Below the pieces are notes generated by a model. It was not told the DNA's origin. It ran no database searches and saw only the letters and a list, made by a program, of their open reading frames with translations. The position numbers and the translations under genes are program-made. Below, in pieces: positions 1 to 6,572 of a stretch of 9,175 nucleotides of DNA. The number at the start of each line of letters is the position of its first letter. Position 1 is the stretch's first letter. The DNA comes from Amoebophilaceae bacterium (GTDB lineage: Bacteria > Bacteroidota > Bacteroidia > Cytophagales > Amoebophilaceae). The DNA is taken from NCBI GenBank assembly GCA_023257955.1, contig JALRAY010000038.1:1-9175 (forward strand). The letters run 5' to 3'.

Positions 1-2
1 GT

Positions 3-1778
3 GCAGAAGTAGCACAACTAAATTGTTTGCCAAGCCAGAAACTTTTCACCGAGCAAGTACAGCAAGAAGTCCATAAAAGAATAGAACAGACCTTAGCGAA
101 TCCTATTTGGAGAAAACATTTGTTAGAAGATAAGTCAAGAGATAGAAAAACATATGAGGTAAATACCATACAGCAGCATGCTGCTGCTAATACAAAGCCA
201 TACCAGCCAGCACGTGTACACACTGCGTTACAACCTCTTACCCCTGCATTGACTTTACCCATGAAAGATGGGATGACTATCCGATTTATACAAGATATGA
301 ATCATTGGTGGGGGGTAGTAGAAGAGACGTATCCAGGATTCTCACGAAGTACCGTATTACCCGTTTTATACCAACAATCCTTACATATACCTACAAATAA
401 TGGCAATCATGCACCGCCTACTATAGAAACGCTTTCACAATTACCCCTAGCAATACAACAGCAGTTGGCACATATTTTTTCTTCCAATAAAACATTGCGA
501 GATGCTTTTATATATATAGGAGAACAAATGGGTTTGAATGGAGGAGGGAATGGAGGTAGTCGGGGCTGGCTAAGTTTGGTGGGTGTGGGATTAATTATTG
601 GAGGTATCTGTATTCTTGCTGCTCCTGTTGCTGCGGCTGTTAGCACTGCAGCATTAATAGTAAAGGGATGTGTTGGAGTAGGTTGGATTGTTTCAGGAAT
701 TTCATGTTTAATAAATTTATTTTTATGCAATGATGATAATTCAGTGGAAAGAAAAAAAGCAGAAACAAAAAGCAGAGTAGAGGAAGAACAGAGGACGGCA
801 GAAACAAACTGCAAAAACGCCATTAACAATGCAAAGGATGTTGCTGATGACGTAAAAAACGACCCTCAATCGTACAAGAATAGAGCATACATGCAGCGTG
901 TGTTCCAGCAGTTAAATAGTTACAGAAACACTATCGACTCAGCTATAAAACATTTAGAACAAGTCAAAAAGAACATAGAAGACATGTATGATGATTTTGA
1001 GCTTAGTGGATTAGAAAGTAGCATATCAGATAGAAAAAGAGATAGAGACCAGGTAGATAAACACATACAAGATGCAAAAGATGAATTCAAAAGACAAGCG
1101 CAAGTAGACTTAAAAAAAGATAGGAACGAAGCAGAAGAAGCAATGGGGCCTAAATACGCAGAGCTTCATAAACAAATGAGTTCAGTAGCTTTTAATAGGG
1201 ATTTAGATAAAAAATTAAAGAAAGTTGAAAAAAGAATCTTGGCTGCAAGTGAGCAAATAAAAGCCAATATAGAGCAATATAAGAAATGGAAAAGTATGTA
1301 TGAGGATTGGCAACGTGAATTTGCTATAGATACTTCAGCAGAAGTAAAGCAACTAAACGACTACCTAGATCAAGAAAAAGCTAGGCAAAAAAAACTGAGT
1401 AGATCATATGGGCTAACAAGATATATGAGAGTAGAGGATAATATGAAATGTATTCAGTCACTTAACGAAAGTTACCAGAATGAAAACGCTAAAAATATTG
1501 AAAAACGGAATAAAATACTGAATAATGCGGTTGAGCAAGGGGATGAGTCATTACTTTTTTATGCGTTTATGCATACACCCGCATCTCCTAATATGGTTAT
1601 TGATAAAAAAGGAACTACTTTGTTACACTTAGCTGTAAAAATAAATCAAGCGAAGGTTGTTGAGCTTTGTTTGGACTGCGGTGGCAATAAGTTGACTAAA
1701 AACAGAGACGGTAAAACGCCTGTAGACCTAGCTGCTAATAAGCCAGAGATAAGAAAACTATTGGAGGAGAAGAAGTAA
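3..1778 (+). CDS. Partial (5' end missing) coiled-coil protein with double hydrophobic segment and C-terminal ankyrin repeats
   Basis: The frame is open from the first complete codon at 3 to the TAA at 1776-1778 (591 codons), so the true start is almost certainly upstream. A TTG at 27 is the first possible start inside the window, but it has no upstream signal and TTG starts are rare in Bacteroidota. Residues counted from position 3: about 82-195 form a module with a Trp-Trp pair, a P-G-F-x-R motif, L-P, and a terminal glycine-rich stretch, also present in the gene at 8188. About 189-245 is a long Gly/Ala/Val/Ile-rich hydrophobic stretch, readable as two membrane helices with a short turn. 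About 250-480 is Lys/Glu/Asp/Gln-rich and strongly coiled-coil in character. About 534-588 holds two ankyrin repeats (T-L-L-H-L-A-V core, then G-K-T-P-V-D-L-A). Ankyrin repeats bind proteins; the rest has no recognised function. A host-directed membrane-associated protein is inferred, not shown. Confidence 0.8.
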   Translation, partial: AEVAQLNCLPSQKLFTEQVQQEVHKRIEQTLANPIWRKHLLEDKSRDRKTYEVNTIQQHAAANTKPYQPARVHTALQPLTPALTLPMKDGMTIRFIQDMNHWWGVVEETYPGFSRSTVLPVLYQQSLHIPTNNGNHAPPTIETLSQLPLAIQQQLAHIFSSNKTLRDAFIYIGEQMGLNGGGNGGSRGWLSLVGVGLIIGGICILAAPVAAAVSTAALIVKGCVGVGWIVSGISCLINLFLCNDDNSVERKKAETKSRVEEEQRTAETNCKNAINNAKDVADDVKNDPQSYKNRAYMQRVFQQLNSYRNTIDSAIKHLEQVKKNIEDMYDDFELSGLESSISDRKRDRDQVDKHIQDAKDEFKRQAQVDLKKDRNEAEEAMGPKYAELHKQMSSVAFNRDLDKKLKKVEKRILAASEQIKANIEQYKKWKSMYEDWQREFAIDTSAEVKQLNDYLDQEKARQKKLSRSYGLTRYMRVEDNMKCIQSLNESYQNENAKNIEKRNKILNNAVEQGDESLLFYAFMHTPASPNMVIDKKGTTLLHLAVKINQAKVVELCLDCGGNKLTKNRDGKTPVDLAANKPEIRKLLEEKK

Positions 1779-1802
1779 ACTTTAAACATCTAACATTTAT
1801 AC

Positions 1803-2555
1803 ATGAGAAAATATATCATACTCTTTATTCTATTATGGTTTAGTATATACACAAATACCGCTCAAGCTAAGCAAAAAGGGGAAAGTAATTTTCTTAGCGC
1901 ACAAGAACGAGACAAGCATAATAAGTTCGGGCTGTATGTAGGACCTACGATGAATGTGAATATCATAGACATTAATCCTAACAAAAGCTATGATTGTGAA
2001 AAATACGCTATGTTAAAACCAGGGGGATTTGGATTTCATATCCAAGGTTTCTACACTGTGTGTCTCAATACCTATCTGGACCTTGAACTAGCAATAGGTT
2101 ATAGCAGCAAATATGCTGAAAGTACATATTTTGACAAGGTATTGAGGACAATACGGGTTAACCAGAATTTTGATTACCTACAATTTATACCCCATCTTAA
2201 TATTTTTATTTTTAAAGAAAAAAATGGAAGCGAGCTTTTCGGCTTCTTAGGCGGGTATGCAGAATATCTCATGGCTGCCAAAGCATATGAAACGGTAAGA
2301 AAAGATAAAACTATTAAAGGTTATAAATCTCCTTACGATCTAAAAGCTACACTAGGGGATTTTTTAAACCACTGGAATGTTGGAATTGTTTTCGGTATTG
2401 AAGCACACCTTTTTGAATCAGGATTTGTAATTAAAGAGACTATCTATATAGGTATGCGCCCAAGATACGATGTAGCACTAAGTTCCTTTGAACATTATAC
2501 ACATGTATGTTTTGATATAAGCTTAGGCTACAATTTTGGAAAGTTACTCACCTAG
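1803..2555 (+). CDS. Exported PorT-like outer-membrane beta-barrel protein
   Basis: A 250-residue protein starting with a textbook Sec signal peptide: a basic n-region (MRK), a hydrophobic core rich in Ile, Leu and Phe, and an A-Q-A cleavage site after residue 22. The mature part alternates aromatic/hydrophobic and polar residues in short stretches separated by polar loops, with early strands such as F-G-L-Y-V-G-P-T, several Gly-Tyr and Gly-Phe turns, and a final strand ending in S-L-G-Y-N-F-G. This resembles the Bacteroidota outer-membrane beta-barrel families (OMP_b-brl / PorT-like), whose usual length is about 200-250 residues. The terminal residue is Thr instead of the Phe typical of proteobacterial barrels. 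It begins 24 nt after the preceding gene, and no terminator is visible between them, so co-transcription is likely. The specific role is unknown; a porin-like, adhesin or structural function cannot be told apart from sequence. Confidence 0.72.
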   Translation: MRKYIILFILLWFSIYTNTAQAKQKGESNFLSAQERDKHNKFGLYVGPTMNVNIIDINPNKSYDCEKYAMLKPGGFGFHIQGFYTVCLNTYLDLELAIGYSSKYAESTYFDKVLRTIRVNQNFDYLQFIPHLNIFIFKEKNGSELFGFLGGYAEYLMAAKAYETVRKDKTIKGYKSPYDLKATLGDFLNHWNVGIVFGIEAHLFESGFVIKETIYIGMRPRYDVALSSFEHYTHVCFDISLGYNFGKLLT

Positions 2556-2625
2556 CCATAGCTCCTAATAACCCTTAATAATCACTATAACAACAAAACG
2601 ATTCGCAGATAGCACTAAGCTAAAT

Positions 2626-2653
2626 TTTGAAAGCATACGATAAACTTACTTTG
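2626..2653 (+). promoter_or_regulatory. Weak candidate Bacteroidota promoter ahead of the large lipoprotein gene
   Basis: In the 106-bp gap before the gene at 2662, a TTTG (2626-2629) is followed 16 nt later by TTACTTTG (2646-2653), which matches the Bacteroidota -7 consensus TAnnTTTG at 7 of 8 positions. Spacing is a little short for the usual -33/-7 pair, and transcription would begin almost at the ATG, giving a nearly leaderless message. The gap holds nothing else recognisable, and short AT-rich matches arise by chance. Confidence 0.2.
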
Positions 2654-2661
2654 ATATTACC

Positions 2662-5600
2662 ATGAAGAAAAAGACAAGAAAACCCATCAAAAGTTATAAA
2701 AAGCGATTCATCGCTTACTTGTTATTACTACTAAATACATTATCTAGTTGCCGCTGGCAAGTTGGGGAATGTGGACTTGATGAACATTCATGCGCGTTTC
2801 CTGGAAGGCCAGGGCATGGTAGATATGTCAATGATGACAATAGGCCAATAGCACTAAGTCCTGAAGACATTAGATTAGGACAACAGAGAGCCAATATATC
2901 TGGAATACGAGAGAAAGGAGAAGAGAAAACTCCAGAACAAGAACGAATTGATGCAATAGATCGAAATTTAAAACTGTATTATCATGATAAGTTAAAAGGC
3001 TTACTTACTGTTGCTAAAGAAAATGGGTTTGTGCTAAGTGAATTGAAACACATTCATGAATGTGTAGTGTCTAATCTGCAAGAACTAGATAGATTAGGGT
3101 TTTCAAACGATTTAACAAGGCAATTTAAAAGCTTAGTAGGAGAGAGTGAATCAATATTAAATCTAGATCTAGCTTTTGTCACACAAACACCTACCATACA
3201 CGAAGCAGCCTTAGCAGGAGATTTAGCACTAGTGCAAACACTCGTAGCGAGTGGTACCTCCGTACAATTGACCACTCCTACTAACGAAACAGCCTTACAC
3301 TATGTAGCCATGGCAGAAAGTCCTAACATAGCACTCGCTGAATGGTTACTAGAACAACACATCACAAAAGATATCATAGATACTAAAGGCAATACAGCCC
3401 TCAGCATAGCTGTAGAACGCGGGCATGTAGCATTAGTCAAATTACTGATGGGATCAGGCGCCTCAGTAGCACTCAACCATGAGCATGACTGGACGCTATT
3501 ACACTTGGCTACGTATCATGGCCATCTACAATTAGTGCAGTATTTTGTAGAAGAAGTAGAATTGCCTATTTCAATGAATAAGAAGTTCAAAACTCCGCTA
3601 GATATAGCCATCGAAAGAAACCACAAAGAGATTGAAGCCTACCTCAGAGACTTCCTACTCAAAGCATTCCGGGATAATCAAGACGCCATGAGAGACCAAT
3701 TAGCACGGCATCTGGCAGAAGACCAACAACAAGCAGCACTGCAACAGCTACAAGAAGGCCTACACTTACCACCACATGCCATCACACCAGAAACCTTAGC
3801 CAATAGATGGCTAGCAGGTATGGATAACTTTTTACAAGGCAATACTCCTCCTGTAGGTAATGACCCTGCAGCAGCTAGCTCTAGCTCAGGTAATGTAGAA
3901 TCAGATGATATATATCGCAAGGCAGATGAATTAGCACGAGACATAATAGAAGGGATCAGACAAAATGAACATCAATTATCCCCAACTCAACGCGAAGAGT
4001 TCCGACAAATTACTGTAGAAAGCTTAAGACCCTATACCATACCAGCTGTCAAGCGAATAGAAGCCAGAATGGAAGAGATGGAGCAAATAGAGCAACTCTT
4101 TAAGACAGACGTAACAAATTCAGATCCTGAATCTGATGGAGATCAAGATCCTCTCCAAATTGATAGTCCACCAAGCAGTGTTTTCGAAGACATGATAGAA
4201 CCTGCCGATGAAGATGAAGACACTTCAGAACCAGAAGAGGATGATGATAGATTGGCATATGTAATTCCTTCTAGATATTATTTCATACCCAACTATAGAT
4301 TTGGCAATGTAACCCGAATAAAAAGAAACATGCAAGAATTGCAAGAAAGCTTGACTGAAGATGCTACACCGACAGCTATAAAAGAAGATATAAAAGACCT
4401 ATTTTATGATATAAGAAAAGAACAAGATGAGCTAAAAACACTATATCGTGATATGAAAGCTAATATCAGTAAGCGAGGCGGTGATGCGCTTTTCCTGCTG
4501 CAAGATATAAGCCAGTTTGATGCCATACAATTAGAAGCATTAAGACACGAAAGAGCTTTTGTCTTGGCCACGGCAAGCCAACATGGAAGGGTTTTAGAAA
4601 ATGCAAGCACAGCATTTAAAAACGATAGAGAAGTAGTACTAGCTGCAGTAAAGATCAATGGCGTAATATTAGATTTTCTAAGCGAAACGTTTAAAAACGA
4701 TAGGGAAGTAGTATTGGAAGCAGTGAAACAAAACGGGTTGGCATTGAAGTACGCAGGTGCAGGGTTAAAGAAAGATAGGGAGGTAGTATTAACAGCTGTG
4801 CGTCAGAATGGAAGGGCTTTGGAGCATGCGAATGGAGAATTTAAAAACGATAATGAAATCGTGTTAGAAGCTATTCAAAAAGACGAATATGCGTTCCAAC
4901 ATGCAAGTAAAATTTTAAGAAGGAATAGAAATTTTGTTTTAGAAGCCTTGAAAATTAATGGGAAAGCGTTACTACATGTAAATGAAGAATTTAAAAGTGA
5001 TGAGGCAGTAGTGATGACCGCCGTACAATCTAATGGAAATGCATTACCCCATGTAAAAGGAACATTAAAAAATGACAGGAAAGTGGTGATGGCAGCTGTG
5101 AAATCTAACGGAGAGGCCTTAAGTCATACAAGTAAAAAATTTAAAAACGATAGGGATGTGGTATTGGAGGCTGTTAAAACTTATGGAATCGCATTAAAAT
5201 CTACTAATGAAGCCTTGCAAAACGATAGAGCAATAGTGTTGGCCGCAGTTTCACAAAATGGGTTGGCTTTAGCGCATGTAAGAGAAGAAATGCAAACAGA
5301 GGAAGTGGTGATGGCTGCTGTTTCACAAAATGGATTAGCTTTGGCACATGTAAGCGAAGCAATGCAAACAGAGGAAGTGGTTATGGCCGCCGTTTCACAA
5401 AATGGGTTGGCTTTAGCGCATGTAAGCGAAGCAATGCAAACAGAGGAAGTTGTGATGGCTGCAGTTTCACAAAATGGGTTAGCTTTGGCACATGTAAACG
5501 AAGCAATGCAAACAGAGGAAGTGGTGATGGCCGCCGTTATTCAAAATGAATTGGCTTTGGAGCATGCTAGTGCAGCATTTAAAGAAGATAAGGAGTTAGT

Positions 5601-6564
5601 ATTAGCCGTTGTTGGCAAAAATGGTTTGGCTTTGGAGCACGCCGATACAGCATTAAAAAGCGATAAGCAAGTAGTACTGAGGGCCGTAAGGCAAAATGGA
5701 CTTGCGCTAGCGCATGCTTACGTATTCAGGTATGATAAAGAAGTCGTACTAGAAGCTGTCAAGCAAAATCGTGGCGCATTACAATATGTCAGCGCGGAAA
5801 CACAACAAGAAGTACACATTTTGCAACAATACATAGATCATGTAACCCAAGCTAAAAATTTACTAATAGAGCTTCAAGAGCTAAAAAATGAACTATTTCA
5901 AATCGTAAAAACAAAAAAAATTAAAGGATTAAAAGGTCTAAACCATAAATATCTTTCAAACTTTGAAAATGATTATAGTGACGAATCCCTAGCTACATAC
6001 TTCGACAACTGTGGTAGCTTCGCTTATACGGAAAGAGAAAAACATTTTGTAACGCTAATACGCAATAGAAACCATGCCGCCTTTTCCAGGATAATGCAAA
6101 GACTAGGACAACCAGAACCTGTCAGTAAGCAGGATTTTGTGGAGTCATTACATGCAACTGCGCCTTGGAGCGACTTTATATCAGCCTTTCATTTTACCAC
6201 AAAGCCAATAATACTCACCTGGAAAGATCGCATAGACTATTTTTCAAACATCACTACACAGATCATCAACCAGTCAACAACACTTCCTGCAGGTAAAACT
6301 ACAGCAAGCGCCTCCTTACTTGCCGGCATTATATCTACAGGCCACTTTGAACTCAACCAAAGACTGTTGACATTGGAAGATCGAATTGCCTATATTACTC
6401 CTATGATTTTGAAGGCAATCCTTCAATCAACACCTCATCCCTTAGGCAAGACTATGCAACTTACCTCCATGCAGGAAATCCAGAAAAGAATACACAAGCT
6501 AACCTTAGCTATTGAGGAAAAACTCCAAAAACCTACATTAATGCTTACAGATGGTAACGTATAA
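2662..6564 (+). CDS. Giant lipoprotein with ankyrin repeats and a 17-unit DUF4116 array
   Basis: A 1300-residue protein. The N-terminus is strongly basic, then a Leu-rich core ends in the lipobox L-S-S-C with Cys30 as the predicted lipidated residue; two more Cys follow at 37 and 44. Residues about 45-175 are helical and unrecognised. Residues 176-332 form five ankyrin repeats (T-A-L-H-Y-V-A, T-A-L-S-I-A-V, T-L-L-H-L-A and T-P-L-D-I-A cores). Residues 334-485 are Gln/Glu-rich helices with a Ser-rich break; about 486-531 is very acidic. Residues 627-1046 are 17 consecutive 24-25-residue DUF4116-type units of the form F-K-N-D-R-E-V-V-L-x-A-V-x-x-N-G-x-A-L. Residues 1047-1300 are unrecognised but contain two copies of a 51-residue unit. 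Ankyrin repeats bind proteins; DUF4116 has no established function. No catalytic motif is visible. A surface-anchored or secreted scaffold that contacts host proteins is the best inference. The next gene starts 8 nt downstream, implying an operon. Confidence 0.88.
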   Translation: MKKKTRKPIKSYKKRFIAYLLLLLNTLSSCRWQVGECGLDEHSCAFPGRPGHGRYVNDDNRPIALSPEDIRLGQQRANISGIREKGEEKTPEQERIDAIDRNLKLYYHDKLKGLLTVAKENGFVLSELKHIHECVVSNLQELDRLGFSNDLTRQFKSLVGESESILNLDLAFVTQTPTIHEAALAGDLALVQTLVASGTSVQLTTPTNETALHYVAMAESPNIALAEWLLEQHITKDIIDTKGNTALSIAVERGHVALVKLLMGSGASVALNHEHDWTLLHLATYHGHLQLVQYFVEEVELPISMNKKFKTPLDIAIERNHKEIEAYLRDFLLKAFRDNQDAMRDQLARHLAEDQQQAALQQLQEGLHLPPHAITPETLANRWLAGMDNFLQGNTPPVGNDPAAASSSSGNVESDDIYRKADELARDIIEGIRQNEHQLSPTQREEFRQITVESLRPYTIPAVKRIEARMEEMEQIEQLFKTDVTNSDPESDGDQDPLQIDSPPSSVFEDMIEPADEDEDTSEPEEDDDRLAYVIPSRYYFIPNYRFGNVTRIKRNMQELQESLTEDATPTAIKEDIKDLFYDIRKEQDELKTLYRDMKANISKRGGDALFLLQDISQFDAIQLEALRHERAFVLATASQHGRVLENASTAFKNDREVVLAAVKINGVILDFLSETFKNDREVVLEAVKQNGLALKYAGAGLKKDREVVLTAVRQNGRALEHANGEFKNDNEIVLEAIQKDEYAFQHASKILRRNRNFVLEALKINGKALLHVNEEFKSDEAVVMTAVQSNGNALPHVKGTLKNDRKVVMAAVKSNGEALSHTSKKFKNDRDVVLEAVKTYGIALKSTNEALQNDRAIVLAAVSQNGLALAHVREEMQTEEVVMAAVSQNGLALAHVSEAMQTEEVVMAAVSQNGLALAHVSEAMQTEEVVMAAVSQNGLALAHVNEAMQTEEVVMAAVIQNELALEHASAAFKEDKELVLAVVGKNGLALEHADTALKSDKQVVLRAVRQNGLALAHAYVFRYDKEVVLEAVKQNRGALQYVSAETQQEVHILQQYIDHVTQAKNLLIELQELKNELFQIVKTKKIKGLKGLNHKYLSNFENDYSDESLATYFDNCGSFAYTEREKHFVTLIRNRNHAAFSRIMQRLGQPEPVSKQDFVESLHATAPWSDFISAFHFTTKPIILTWKDRIDYFSNITTQIINQSTTLPAGKTTASASLLAGIISTGHFELNQRLLTLEDRIAYITPMILKAILQSTPHPLGKTMQLTSMQEIQKRIHKLTLAIEEKLQKPTLMLTDGNV
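3187..3660 (+). repeat. Five ankyrin repeats (protein-level) in the large lipoprotein
   Basis: Residues 176-332 of the encoded protein fall into five units of about 33 residues. Recurrent landmarks are T-x-L-H/S-x-A at the start of the first helix, G-H/D-x-x-L-V-x-x-L-L through the second, and a Gly/Asn turn. The second unit is slightly longer and degenerate; the last (T-P-L-D-I-A-I-E-R-N-H-K-E-I) is a capping half-repeat. The units are diverged at DNA level, unlike the DUF4116 core downstream. Confidence 0.85.
4540..5799 (+). repeat. DUF4116 array: 17 tandem 24-25-residue units
   Basis: Hand alignment of residues 627-1046 gives 17 contiguous units: twelve of 25 residues and five of 24. The consensus is [FL]-K-N-D-R-E-V-V-L-x-A-V-x-x-N-G-x-A-L-x-H-x-x-x-x. 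The outer units are diverged; the four starting at Met-Gln-Thr are almost identical and each one residue short. Two units correspond to one Pfam DUF4116 domain of about 50 residues. Each unit reads as a helical pair, so a solenoid-like stack is likely but inferred. Confidence 0.85.
5248..5535 (+). repeat. Four-copy 72-bp direct tandem repeat inside the DUF4116 array
   Basis: Copies lie at 5248-5319, 5320-5391, 5392-5463 and 5464-5535, each 24 codons, starting at GTT TCA CAA AAT and ending in two Ala codons. They differ at only 3-9 positions by hand count, whereas flanking DUF4116 units share little DNA identity. Copies 1 and 3 share one set of synonymous codons, copies 2 and 4 another, so the array looks like a duplicated 144-bp dimer. 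Being multiples of three, gains or losses keep the frame. Confidence 0.93.
6211..6453 (+). repeat. Cryptic 51-residue internal duplication at the C-terminus of the large lipoprotein
   Basis: Residues 1184-1213 (6211-6300) and 1235-1264 (6364-6453) align without gaps over 30 positions, with 14 identities by hand count. The shared frame is L-T-x-x-D-R-I-x-Y, then I-x-Q-S-T-x-x-P-x-G-K-T. The offset is 153 bp, i.e. 51 codons. The DNA is well diverged, so this is an old duplication. No known family is recognised. Confidence 0.7.
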
Positions 6565-6572
6565 TTTGAATC

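Noticed and set aside
27..29. TTG at 27 as the real start of the first gene.
   Set aside because: The frame is open to the window edge, there is no start context, and the visible upstream codons continue a normal protein sequence.
407..829. Antisense open frame of 140 codons opposite the hydrophobic segment of the first gene.
   Set aside because: Shadow of the Gly/Ala-rich sense codons; Pro-rich, with no recognisable domain.
2511..2624. AGCTTAG near the end of the barrel gene and its approximate complement CTAAGCT in the following gap as a terminator stem.
   Set aside because: The arms are about 95 nt apart, match over only 7 bases and have no T-run, so chance is the simpler explanation.
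6274..6453. P-x-G-K-T sequences resembling a Walker A nucleotide-binding loop.
   Set aside because: The leading Gly of GxxxxGK[ST] is missing in both copies, no Walker B or helicase/ATPase context is seen, and the motif belongs to the 51-residue repeat.
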